Shown one piece after another: positions 52,101 to 60,295 of a stretch of 64,000 nt of DNA. Each line of letters opens with the position of its first letter. Positions within the stretch are counted from its first letter, which is position 1. This stretch comes from Mesobacillus maritimus. GTDB taxonomy: Bacteria; Bacillota; Bacilli; Bacillales; Cytobacillaceae. The position numbers were made by a program, and so were the translations under genes. The stretch lies in contig NZ_JAMBNR010000019.1 of the NCBI RefSeq assembly GCF_023715205.1, positions 39,996-103,995 of the forward strand, given 5' to 3'. Under the pieces are notes generated by a model, which had not been told where the DNA came from, ran no database searches, and was given only the letters and a program-made list of their open reading frames with translations.

Positions 52101-52808
52101 ATTGACATAAAAACCAAACACTTCTTGTTTAGCCTCGATTTCGGTTTGATTTAATTGACCGAAATTCTTAGGAATAAGTGGGGAAGTATTGATTTTCGTT
52201 GGTTCTTCCTCACTTAATGTTGTATGGATTGGCTCAATCTCGCTGTCTGCTGTAATGGTAGAATCCAATTTCAGTTCAGGAATGACGGGTGTCGTATTTA
52301 GGCTTTCAATAAATAGTGTAGATACCAAAACAATTAAAATCGTAAAACCTACACCCATTCTGATAATAATGTTCCAGCGTCTTTTGGCAGGATCTAGAAA
52401 AACCTGCTCTTGATTTCGATCCCTGTTTTTAAGCCCCAAATTGTAAAACCAGTGGAAGAAAAAATAGCAGATGAGACCAATGAAGCCTCCAAAGATCGCT
52501 GGACCAATCTCTGGTGAAGATTGGATGAACGTTATTAGGCCTGGAAGGATCTCGTATTCTTTCAAAAAGCTGTAATCAAAAGTAGGTAACTGGCTCATGT
52601 TCGGAACAAAAACCGTAATCAATGTTCCAAGGAATAAGGCGATGATATTCAATTTCAACAAAAGGGATACACCTATCAATAATGGCATTCTTAGACTATC
52701 TAAAGGTAAAAAAGCCAGAAAAAAACCAAGTGTACTTGCAATCGCTCCTGCATTTCCAGTAACAGGTGCAAAGAATGATCGGACAATCCACCTAAAAACT
52801 TTATTCAT
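49110..52808 (-). CDS. Trifunctional GH18 - polysaccharide deacetylase - GT2 synthase
   Basis: A 1232-residue membrane protein joining three enzymes. N-terminal membrane helices span about residues 20-180. A GH18-like glycosidase (about 225-545) has FAGINIDFEEI, holding the D-x-E catalytic pair. A NodB polysaccharide deacetylase (about 630-780) shows VVITFDDGPDPTYTP and EIGSHTFTHSD, its metal triad. A family 2 glycosyltransferase (about 890-1130) has VVIAAYNEEKVIGKTI, ALDADTL, LAEDTDLTL and QRYRWIYG (the QxxRW of processive synthases), followed by more helices. It should make, deacetylate and trim an N-acetylhexosamine polymer. The start is ATG 52808, six bases after AAGGAGG. Confidence 0.93.
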   Translation of the reverse strand: MNKVFRWIVRSFFAPVTGNAGAIASTLGFFLAFLPLDSLRMPLLIGVSLLLKLNIIALFLGTLITVFVPNMSQLPTFDYSFLKEYEILPGLITFIQSSPEIGPAIFGGFIGLICYFFFHWFYNLGLKNRDRNQEQVFLDPAKRRWNIIIRMGVGFTILIVLVSTLFIESLNTTPVIPELKLDSTITADSEIEPIHTTLSEEEPTKINTSPLIPKNFGQLNQTEIEAKQEVFGFYVNWDKNSKISFKNNIDSITTLVPEWLQLTPNLGLNTNMDRSVAEEAKAHDIKVLPSVTNFINNQWDGEVLHQLFTTQGAEDYFIKNMLEFVKENEFAGINIDFEEIKPEDKDHFTDFMNKVYQAFHQQGLMVTLAVPPQNKSFDYASLAASSDRMIVMLYDEHHSLSDPGPIASSNWVKESLTQLNIPSEKLIISLGSYGYDWEENSKKPADILTFKDTMNLVSQNNLQIHWSQQSGNPYFQYKTKGKNHTVWFLDAATVYNHMKLAIDSGSRGIAVWRLGSEDPSIWNFINQPKNIENPANALETLDIPEAVHSSGAGDILQVASEAEEGNRTVQLNTDGLIQTETYEKLPKPLEVVRHGQPKSKEVVITFDDGPDPTYTPQILDILNKYQIKGTFFMIGENALKHPDLVERMQKEGHEIGSHTFTHSDIASMSRLQMRMELNANQRLFQAITGHSMTLFRPPYVAETELNSRSELLPLLQAQEMGYTMVGQSIDSSDWQGLSSEEIFNQVLNQLSNGNVILLHDSGGDRSNTVKALPMIIEELKKRGYTFTTVAGLIGKSESQIMPPANSDNPYLVYDKAVFKVLQGWQSGLTFLFYSAILLGILRLLVFIFLSRKQVKSYKETKIDPNFTPFVSVVIAAYNEEKVIGKTIDSILSSDYSNLEILVIDDGSTDDTAVVVQENYDHHPLVRFIQKTNGGKSSAVNLGFKEAKGEIVVALDADTLIAENAISLLVHHFKNEQVAAVSGNVKVGNKGNLLTNWQHIEYVTGFNLERRAFAALNCITVVPGAIGAWRKTAVAEAGYFKEDTLAEDTDLTLTLLRNGKKIEFEEKAYAYTEVPEDVKGLAKQRYRWIYGTLQCLWKHREALFDKKHHSLGFIALPNMWLFQYFYQIISPIADLLFIIALFSPNPGKAAIGFMLFYLLDFFASLYAFRLEKESPKPLVSLFLQRILYKQLMTYVVIKSIISAIMGVTVGWNKLKRNGNVTQEIPVSKVKENM

Positions 52809-53211
52809 TAAATTCCTCCTTAATAAGGTCAAGTAAGTAATAATCGATTGATTTCATACAGCCAAATTTGTGATTAGAAAGTCATTCTATACAGATATTC
52901 AGAAGTAACGGGTTTTTCGACAAAAAATGACTTCAGTTAAATGTTTAGGAAGTCATATGTAAACTTTGGGGGTAGGTAAAGTATTTTAAATTTTCAAAAA
53001 TGTATAAACGGTCACTGGGACGCCCCGAATTTTCTTGTTTCACAAATATGTTCCACAAGAGTGGGGAGGAGCTTCTTCATTTAATAGGGAAGCTTTTTAT
53101 CGTTTCACTCGGTCTGTCTGGAAAAAGCTTTATCCTGCTTCCACTTTGTATATTATTTGATAATATAAGGAAATTTAAAGATACATATGATGCGGGAGGA
53201 GGAAACGTGAG
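52809..53211. other. Divergent promoter region of synthase and ger operons
   Basis: The 403-bp region separates the synthase and gerA-type genes. A sporulation-type promoter is expected here for the germination genes but I could not fix one. A short frame from 53000 lacks a ribosome site and was not accepted. Confidence 0.4.
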
Positions 53212-54771
53212 GTGATTCGGATTAGAAGGCGTCCTTTAAAGAAGAATGCAACAGAGTCTAAAGCACAACAAAAGAGTTCTTCAAAGGACATCCCTTTATC
53301 GAAGAGTCTTGAAGAAAATATTCAATATTTCTCCTCGCTATACCAAGATAGTACAGATGTTATGTTTCATTCTTTTATTGTGGGTGAAAAAGATGCCACG
53401 ATTGTTTATATAGAAGGTTTAAGTGATACTCAAAAGTTAGACGAGCAAGTGCTTGAGATCTTAATGGATGAAAACGAGTTTGATAATGCTGACTTCCTTT
53501 CTTCGGTGAAAAATCGATTACCAATCTCAAATATAAAAAAAATTCCTACGTACTCCGCTTGTATCAACGCCATTTCCAATGGAAACCCCGTCTTGTTTTT
53601 TGATGGGTTTGAAGAGGCTTTTTCACTGGGGTTAGTAAAATTTGAAAAGCGCTCGATTGAAGAACCCGCGGCTGAAACCTCTATACGAGGTCCTAGAGAA
53701 GGATTTACTGAGTCTCTTAGTGTCAATACTTCTTTATTGCGTCGAATCATTAAAGATCCCGCATTGAAAATGAAGTCCGTCCAAGTGGGAAAATATACAA
53801 AAACCAAGGTAATCGTTTCATATATTGAAGGATTAGTCGATCCAACGTTGATTAAGGAAATTGAAAACCGGTTGAATCGGATCAAGATTGACGGGGTGTT
53901 AGAAAGTGGATATATCGAACAATTTATTGAAGATGATCCATATTCCCCGTTTCCGCAAGTTCTGTATACGGAGCGCCCTGATGTTGTTTGCGCAAATTTA
54001 CTAGAGGGAAGGGCTGTTTTATTGATTGAAGGGACTCCCTTTTCCTTGATCGCGCCTGTGAGTTTTTTCAGTTTATTTCAATCTCAAGAAGATTATTATG
54101 AACGATTTTGGATCGGAACCTTTATCCGCTCTCTTCGGTTTTTATTTTTAGCGGTAGCCTTATTTCTTCCTTCTGTTTATGTTGCGATTACGACGTTCCA
54201 TCAGGAAATGGTTCCAACCGACTTGCTGTTAAGTATCGCTTCTTCTCGAGAGACAGTTCCTTTTCCGGCTATTGTGGAAGCCATTATGATGGAAATTGCT
54301 TTTGAGGCCTTACGGGAAGCAGGAATTCGTCTTCCTAAGCAAGTCGGTTCAGCGGTTAGTATCGTTGGAGCACTTGTCATTGGGCAGGCCGCTGTTCAGG
54401 CTGGAATCGTTTCTGCACCTATGATTATCGTAGTGAGTATAACAGGGATTGCTTCCTTCATGGTCCCTCGCTATTCAGTTGGTCTTTCCATCCGGTTACT
54501 AAGGTTCCCAATCATTATTCTAGCAGGTGCTTTAGGGTTAATCGGGGTTATGCTTGCATTGATTATGCTGATTATTCATCTATCAACACTAAGGTCTTTT
54601 GGAATCCCTTACTTAAGTCCCGTCAACACGCTGCAAAAACATTTTATGCAAGATACGCTTATCCGCTCTCCGTTATGGAAGATGAACTCAAGGCCGCATT
54701 TCACCGGGGACTTTAATGAGACCAGACAAGGAACAAATTTAAAACCTGGTACGAATAAAAGCAAAGATTAG
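53212..54771 (+). CDS. Spore germination receptor subunit A (GerA family)
   Basis: A 519-residue protein of the GerA/GerKA type. A long soluble N-terminal part (about 40-290) precedes about five helices, with SLRFLFLAVALFLPSVYVAI and RETVPFPAIVEAIMMEIAFE followed by ALREAGIRLPKQVG, the most conserved motif of the family. It sits in the inner spore membrane as part of a nutrient receptor. The start is GTG after GGGAGGAGG. It is the first gene of a ger A-B-C-D order. Since the following B gene is broken the receptor is probably not functional. Confidence 0.95.
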   Translation: MIRIRRRPLKKNATESKAQQKSSSKDIPLSKSLEENIQYFSSLYQDSTDVMFHSFIVGEKDATIVYIEGLSDTQKLDEQVLEILMDENEFDNADFLSSVKNRLPISNIKKIPTYSACINAISNGNPVLFFDGFEEAFSLGLVKFEKRSIEEPAAETSIRGPREGFTESLSVNTSLLRRIIKDPALKMKSVQVGKYTKTKVIVSYIEGLVDPTLIKEIENRLNRIKIDGVLESGYIEQFIEDDPYSPFPQVLYTERPDVVCANLLEGRAVLLIEGTPFSLIAPVSFFSLFQSQEDYYERFWIGTFIRSLRFLFLAVALFLPSVYVAITTFHQEMVPTDLLLSIASSRETVPFPAIVEAIMMEIAFEALREAGIRLPKQVGSAVSIVGALVIGQAAVQAGIVSAPMIIVVSITGIASFMVPRYSVGLSIRLLRFPIIILAGALGLIGVMLALIMLIIHLSTLRSFGIPYLSPVNTLQKHFMQDTLIRSPLWKMNSRPHFTGDFNETRQGTNLKPGTNKSKD

Positions 54772-54794
54772 CCAAGAATGGTGGTGAGATTAGC

Positions 54795-55888
54795 GTGCTA
54801 GAAAAGGGGAAAATATCGGCACTTCAAATGGAATTTATCATGGTTCCGACAATTATAGCGACAGGGTTGCTTTCCATTCCATCCATTGCGGGAAAATTTG
54901 CGCGCCATGATATGTGGATGACGCCAATCATTGGCTCTGTCATCGGCTTTTTAACAGTCTACATTGCTTGGAAGCTTCATCAATTGTTTCCGAAGTTAAC
55001 GCCCATCCAATATAGTGAAAAAATCCTTGGAAAACTAGTCGGAAAGCTCGTTAGCGGTATATTTGTTTTGTTTTAGTTTCATAATACCGGGCTTGTAGTC
55101 AGACAGTATTCCGATTTTATTACCGGAAATGTGATGGACGAAACACCATCCGTAATCTTTTCCATCACCATCTTGTTCGTAAGTGCACTGGCGGTGCGAG
55201 GGGGAATCGAAGTGATTGCAAGATCCGCCGTTATTTGCACGACCTTATTTATGTCTACAGCTCTTTCCCTTCTATTATTAATAAAGGATCTCGAAATTGG
55301 TTATATGCTGCCTTTTCTGGAGAATGGGTGGCTTCCTGTTTTAAGGGGGAGTTTCATTCATCAAGCATGGTTCAGTGAATTTTTTCTAGTCGCATTCCTT
55401 TATCCTTTTATGAATCATTCTAAAAAAAAGGGTTAAAGTCTGGGATGAAAGCGTCTTTCTACGTGCTGATCGTTCTATTATATGTTCATTTTTTTGTGCT
55501 CACGGTCCTAGGAGTTTCATCGGTTAATCAATTTTATCCTGTCTACTCGATTGTACGTGCGATTAGTGTATACGGATTTTTTGAGAACTTTGAAATCATC
55601 ATCACCGCGTCCTGGGTTCTCGGAAATTTTGTGAAGGTTTCCGTTTTTTTATATGTGGCTTGTTTAGGTCTGGCACAGCTGTTAAAACTGTCCGATTATC
55701 GGCTTCTTGTGTTTCCCATGAGTGTACTAATGCTCTTCTTTAGTTATTGGGATATTCCAAATATCGTGGTGCTAGTTGACTATATGACAAAAATTCAGCC
55801 TTTTTACTTTGTCTTCGTTCAGAGTGTTCTCCCCTCCGTTTTACTGGTCATCGCTTTAGCACGGAAGAAAAGGAGTGAGAGCGGTTGA
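54795..55888 (+). pseudogene. Spore germination receptor subunit B (GerB family), broken twice
   Basis: The parts add up to a GerAB-type APC-fold protein of about 364 residues. The first piece (from GTG 54795) has ALQMEFIMVPTIIATGLLSI and ends at an in-frame TAG at 55074 within FVLF-stop-FHNTGLVVRQYS. The same frame runs on through MDETPSVIFSITILFVSALA to 55436, where a run of eight A in TCTAAAAAAAAGGG puts the rest (MKASFYVLIVLLYVHFFVLT) in another frame; nine A would join them. One nonsense change plus one frameshift make this a likely pseudogene. Confidence 0.9.
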
Positions 55889-57060
55889 TGAAAAAATTTC
55901 TTCTCATTGTCTGTTTTTGTATCCCGCTTCTTACGGGTTGCTGGGACCAAGTGGAAATGCAGGATCTCGCCATTATTACGGCAACTGCAATAGACCGTTT
56001 AGAAGATGGAAAAACAAGAATCTCTGTTCAATTATTTATTCCCCGTGCGATTACTTCCGGCCAAACGGGGGAAGAAGTTGGTTCAACTTCTACTTTTGTT
56101 CGAGAAGGATATGGAGAAAATCTTGCACAGGCGATTTCCATTTTACAAACCAACGTACCGAGAAGATTGTTTTGGGGTCAGTGTAAAATTTTTGTTTTTG
56201 GAGAGGAGCTTGCGAAAAACGGAATACGTAAAGAAATCGATTTTTTGGCACGCCATTCAGGTCCACGGGGCAATTCCTATCTATTTATAAGTGAAGGGGA
56301 AGCAAAGGAAATCCTAGAATTGATCCCCCCTTTAGAACGATACTCAGCGGAGGCGTTACGAAAATTATCGGAAGAAGAGCTAGGGACGAGTACGACATTA
56401 AGAGATGTCGATATTGACTTTATGGGGGAAAGTGAAAGTGTATCGATGCCTTATATTAAAATGCTAGTTTCAAAAGAAAACGCTAGGAAAATCTATGAAA
56501 CGGTCCCGGTTATTCATGGTACGGCTATATTTAAAGGAGAGAAAATGATTGGGACGTTAAATATGAAAGAAGCTCGAGGTTTATTGTGGTTAAAGGACGA
56601 AGTAAAAAGGAGCACCATCTCAATTAAGCCGGAAGGGGAAGAAGGAGAAATTACGATGACTCCGACGTTAGGAAAAATCAAATTTAGCCCAGAAATTAAA
56701 GGGAATCAGTGGAGCATGAATCTAAGCTTGGCGATTGAGGGGAATATTGTCCAAAACGAAACCTATCTAAATCTGATGAATGAAGATGTCCTTAATAATT
56801 TAAATAAAGAGTTCGCGACTAGCTTAGAAGAAAGAGTGGCCCAAACCATTGAAAAACTCCAACAGGAATACAAGACAGATGTCATTCAATTCGGGAGAAG
56901 GTTTCATCAAAAATATCCGAAGCAATGGAAGAAAGTAAGCGGCAGATGGGATGAAAAGTTCCCAGAGGTTAAGGTCCAGATTGATGTTGATGCGAACATA
57001 AGAAGACCTGGTTATATTGGTCCGCCGGCAGCTCTTCCGAGAGACGAGGTGAAGGAATAA
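55888..57060 (+). CDS. Spore germination lipoprotein subunit C (Ger(x)C)
   Basis: A 390-residue lipoprotein. The signal peptide MKKFLLIVCFCIPLLTGCWD ends at the lipobox Cys with the W-D of the family. The three-domain Ger(x)C body follows, with DLAIITATAIDRLEDGKTRI and LARHSGPRGNSYLFI. It is anchored to the outer face of the inner spore membrane and completes the A-B-C receptor. ATG 55888 overlaps the TGA of the B gene; a TTG one codon earlier is also open. The gene itself is intact although its B partner is not. Confidence 0.95.
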   Translation: MKKFLLIVCFCIPLLTGCWDQVEMQDLAIITATAIDRLEDGKTRISVQLFIPRAITSGQTGEEVGSTSTFVREGYGENLAQAISILQTNVPRRLFWGQCKIFVFGEELAKNGIRKEIDFLARHSGPRGNSYLFISEGEAKEILELIPPLERYSAEALRKLSEEELGTSTTLRDVDIDFMGESESVSMPYIKMLVSKENARKIYETVPVIHGTAIFKGEKMIGTLNMKEARGLLWLKDEVKRSTISIKPEGEEGEITMTPTLGKIKFSPEIKGNQWSMNLSLAIEGNIVQNETYLNLMNEDVLNNLNKEFATSLEERVAQTIEKLQQEYKTDVIQFGRRFHQKYPKQWKKVSGRWDEKFPEVKVQIDVDANIRRPGYIGPPAALPRDEVKE

Positions 57061-57284
57061 TGCCTGGGTATTGGAATACAATCTTTTTGGTCCAAGCGTT
57101 TATTTGGCTGATTGTATTATTTGAGTGGAAACGAATGAAGAATATCTCGAAAGCGGACAAAATCACAATTGCTGCAATCTTAGTTTTGTCCGCAATGATG
57201 TCTTTTCTAAAAGTAGAAAACGTCCCAGGTCCTATCACTCTCCTTCATTATATTTTTGGGCCTTTAGGGAAATTAATGGAGTAA
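57060..57284 (+). CDS. Small ger-operon membrane protein (D-type subunit)
   Basis: A 74-residue protein with two membrane helices (YWNTIFLVQAFIWLIVLFEW and ITIAAILVLSAMMSFLK) and a basic loop between them. Its ATG overlaps the TAA of the C gene (TAATG). Small two-helix D subunits of this size accompany several Bacillus ger receptors such as GerK, and modulate them. The assignment rests on size, topology and position. Confidence 0.75.
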   Translation: MPGYWNTIFLVQAFIWLIVLFEWKRMKNISKADKITIAAILVLSAMMSFLKVENVPGPITLLHYIFGPLGKLME

Positions 57285-57504
57285 CAACTATTGGAGTGGG
57301 TAGTAGTTTTCAGTTACACTATTAGGGAAACCGTCAGGAAAGCCATTTTTACGAAAAGGGAAGGAATTCTTTCGTTTCAAGTGTTCGTAGTTATAAAGGG
57401 GTTCCATATCTACGCTAAATATGGAGAAGATTTGGGTTTCTTTTTTCAAACTTTGTAGCCTTAGAACAAAAAGCTTCATTATGAAAAGAGAGCTGGCAAA
57501 CTGT

Positions 57505-57572
57505 ACGAAATGGCATACTACTCCGTTAAAATCGCTATAGGATTTTAACCACAATCTTTATAAAAACGGCCA
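57505..57572. repeat. ~100-bp dispersed repeat, copy 2 (partial)
   Basis: GAAATGGCATACTACTCC then the inverted repeat GTTAAAATC (57525) and GATTTTAAC (57541) around GCTATAG-type loop sequence, then CACAATCTTTATAAAAACGG. It is the second half of the element found in full at 58543. No other feature was seen in the gap 57285-57634. Confidence 0.72.
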
Positions 57573-57634
57573 CTTAAATTGATCAGTGAGTTATGATTAA
57601 AACATAAAAATGCCCTTTTTTAGGTGGTGAAAAA

Positions 57635-58453
57635 ATGAAGCATCGATTAAAAGACGCTATCTATGGATTGGCTGTTGCGGACGCTTTAGGCGTTCCGTAC
57701 GAATTCAAGCAAAGAGGAACGTATCAATGTACGGACATGATCGGTTATGGAACCTGGAATCAACCGAAAGGAACATGGTCAGATGATACCTCCATGACAA
57801 TCGCCACATGCAAAAGCATAAAAGATAAGCAACAGGTCGACCCAGAAGATATCATGGAAAACTTCAAATTATGGTATCGAAAAGCAGAATTCACACCACA
57901 TCATGAAGTATTCGACATCGGAGCTACAACACAATATGCCCTTTCTACTGGGAAAGGAGTAAACGACCTAAATGCAAACGGAAATGGGTCATTAATGAGA
58001 ATTCTCCCCCTAGCATTTACAGCTTGTACAGAAGAAGAAATTAGAGAGGTTTCGAGTTTAACACATGCACACGAGTGGTCAACAAAAGCTTGTGTGATTT
58101 ACGTAACCATCGCAAAAAAACTGCTCAATGGGGAGAACATAGACGAGATCCTCCGAAACATCAATTTGCGTGACCCATACAATCGATTGCCTTCTATTTC
58201 CGAACTTCGTGATGCGGACATCAAATCAACCGGCTTTGTCGTCGATACATTGGAGGCAGCTTTATGGTGTATAACCACCACCAACTCCTACCAGGAATCC
58301 GTGTTAAAAGCCGTGAATCTAGGAAGTGATACGGATACCGTAGCAGCCGTCGCTGGAGGTTTAGCCGTTATTATGTATGGAATTGAAAACATCCCGAATA
58401 AATGGATAGAAGAATTAGCAAATAAAGAATTAATCAATGAATGTTTATTTTAA
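57635..58453 (+). CDS. ADP-ribosylglycohydrolase-family protein
   Basis: A 272-residue all-helical hydrolase of the DraG/ARH family. The two-metal site is visible: WSDDTSMTIA near residue 50 and GSDTDTVAAVAGGLA near residue 232, with NGNGSLMRILPLA between. Family members remove ADP-ribose from proteins or break down ADP-ribose derivatives with Mg or Mn. GGTGGTGAAAAA precedes the ATG. It stands alone with dispersed repeats on both sides. The target is unknown. Confidence 0.92.
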   Translation: MKHRLKDAIYGLAVADALGVPYEFKQRGTYQCTDMIGYGTWNQPKGTWSDDTSMTIATCKSIKDKQQVDPEDIMENFKLWYRKAEFTPHHEVFDIGATTQYALSTGKGVNDLNANGNGSLMRILPLAFTACTEEEIREVSSLTHAHEWSTKACVIYVTIAKKLLNGENIDEILRNINLRDPYNRLPSISELRDADIKSTGFVVDTLEAALWCITTTNSYQESVLKAVNLGSDTDTVAAVAGGLAVIMYGIENIPNKWIEELANKELINECLF

Positions 58454-59054
58454 TGCTCTTTTCTCAACCTTTGTTGTTTTTAGATAGAAAGAGAGAAGTA
58501 TTAGGTTGTGTTTTCACTAGACTGCAACTTTAAACAGGTGAAAAGAGCCAGTAAACTTAGTATGAACGCACAAAATGGCTTATCCTGCGTTAAAATCGGC
58601 TTTAGGATTTTAACAACAATCTTTACGAAAATAGCCTTTTGAAATGAGGCACTCCCTTCGAGTGTCTTTGTATTTTATAAAAGTTTGAGAAAAGAGCCAT
58701 TGGTTAAAACGGCTCAAGGAATTTAAGACAATACACCAATGATAAAGGAGCCTGGTATGTTCCGAAATAAATAAGTCGTGTATTGTATAAATCAAACGAT
58801 TCATTCAAACCTGTCCACACGGTTCATAAGACCAAAATTCAGAAGGGGGTCATAGTACTTTCTTCATAAAATGCTAGGTATAAAGGACTGTTTTACCTGT
58901 TTGCACGTTTCATTAACATGACAAAGAAAGGTATTATATATTAGTTAGAATCCTAATATTGGTATTCTACCAATAAGAGAATCGTAGAGAATAGAGAATA
59001 AAAACTAAATGACATTCCTTAGACATTTAGAAGAAGAGGTGAAACTAGGTTCAG
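58454..59054. other. Repeat-rich intergenic region
   Basis: A 601-bp stretch holding a full copy of the ~100-bp repeat and, at about 58680-58740, a degraded relative. Near 58950-58985 is AT-rich sequence with an imperfect inverted repeat around TATTGGTATTCTACCAATA that may belong to the promoter of the toxin-like operon. No gene such as a WXG100 protein was found in it. Confidence 0.5.
58543..58642. repeat. ~100-bp dispersed repeat, copy 3 (full)
   Basis: GAGCCAGTAAACTTAGTATG, AACGCACAAAATGGCTTATC, then GTTAAAATC (58589-58597) and GATTTTAAC (58606-58614) around an eight-base loop, and ACAATCTTTACGAAAATAGC. It matches 45376-45485 across its length. Confidence 0.78.
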
Positions 59055-60281
59055 ATGATTAAAATTCATTTTGCGACCACGAGAAGTTCAGGTACAAAAA
59101 TAAAAGTAACGTCACTCCAACTTTCCCAAATTCGGACAGGGTTAGCTTCGGTTTACGTTGATCCAAAAATTAGTGCTCGAATGTCAATTGGGTTAAGACT
59201 GAATCAGGTGAAAAGGGACATACATAAGTTGGAAGCAGATGTAAACCGATTGCAACAATTTATTGTTCAATCCGTCAACCAGTATAATCAAGCAGAAGAC
59301 AGGATTACAAGGACTGGTCAGACGCTACAGCCTTTGCCAGGGCGTAGCGCAGCGAATCAAGTGATCAATAAAACGGATTCTACATCAACAGATAAAGAAG
59401 AAGCAAAATCACTTTGGGATTACATAATGGAAAACGGCTGGGAAGCATCGAAAGCATTTATGGGCGGAATGGCGTTGCTTAATGCCCGAAATCTTCTCCG
59501 CTTAGGCAAGGATATGGGGCTTAAATTTGAAAAAGATGGTGGAAAAGTTTTTTTGAAATTAATTGATAAGGGAGCTTCGCCTGCGAACTATCAAAAATAT
59601 CGTGATTTATTAATGAGTCATTTAGGCGGTACAGCATCTGATTATCGTAAAGGGCTGGTTAATCGTTTAACCGGGACTGGGATTACGTTGTACAATGATG
59701 ATAATCGTAGTTGGTTTCAAAGTAACCGTAATCGGTTTTCTACTACTCTACATGAGGATTTAAATCAATATGTGCAACGCCTCGAGTATGGAGGTCTTAG
59801 AAATACAGCCACAAACGCATTTAAAACTGGTTTGGGTGAACTAAAGTTTTGGGAAGGGTTGAAAGTAACAGAAGGCTGGAGTGAAGCCACAAACTTCACC
59901 AAATTTAGTAAAGCGGCCGGAGCTTTTGGGGTTGTGACGATGCTAACAGAAAATGGGACTAGCGCCTATGATAGCAAAACCGGCAAGATGGATTGGCTTC
60001 AATTTGGTGTCGATTCAGCGGTCGATGTCGGTACTGGTGCAGCGGCAATGGCGACAGGTGCTGCCATTGGGACAGCCTTTTTACCACCACTTGGGACGGC
60101 AGTAGGAGCTGCTGCGGGTGCCGGGATCAACTTATTGATTAATACAAAGTTTCCACCTTCAGGAGACAGTTTGGTGGATATCACGAAAGAAAAAGCCAAT
60201 CAAGTGGCGGATAAGGTCGTCGAGTCTGTCGGCGAATGTGTCAGCAACATTGGCAAAAAGCTTGATAGTGTATTTTGGTAG
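59055..60281 (+). CDS. Putative type VII secretion effector (YfjB-like), glycine-zipper C-terminus
   Basis: A 408-residue protein. The first 90 residues form helical segments of the ESAT-6/LXG-like kind (ISARMSIGLRLNQVKRDIHK then LEADVNRLQQFIVQSVNQYN), a probable secretion domain. The middle is polar. The C-terminus (about 325-375) is a Gly/Ala-rich hydrophobic stretch, VDVGTGAAAMATGAAIGTAF then LPPLGTAVGAAAGAGINLLI, like membrane-inserting glycine zippers of pore-forming toxins. Length and order with its neighbours recall B. subtilis yfjB-yfjC-yfjD/E from memory. Its function is inferred, not shown. Confidence 0.62.
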   Translation: MIKIHFATTRSSGTKIKVTSLQLSQIRTGLASVYVDPKISARMSIGLRLNQVKRDIHKLEADVNRLQQFIVQSVNQYNQAEDRITRTGQTLQPLPGRSAANQVINKTDSTSTDKEEAKSLWDYIMENGWEASKAFMGGMALLNARNLLRLGKDMGLKFEKDGGKVFLKLIDKGASPANYQKYRDLLMSHLGGTASDYRKGLVNRLTGTGITLYNDDNRSWFQSNRNRFSTTLHEDLNQYVQRLEYGGLRNTATNAFKTGLGELKFWEGLKVTEGWSEATNFTKFSKAAGAFGVVTMLTENGTSAYDSKTGKMDWLQFGVDSAVDVGTGAAAMATGAAIGTAFLPPLGTAVGAAAGAGINLLINTKFPPSGDSLVDITKEKANQVADKVVESVGECVSNIGKKLDSVFW

Positions 60282-60295
60282 GAGGAATTATCGTT

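Noticed and set aside
53000..53215. A 71-residue frame before the gerA-type gene
   Set aside because: It has no ribosome site, no recognisable sequence, and overlaps the ribosome site of the downstream gene.
55422..55440. Programmed frameshifting in the gerB-type gene at the A8 run
   Set aside because: The same gene also has an in-frame TAG at 55074, so decay is the simpler explanation.
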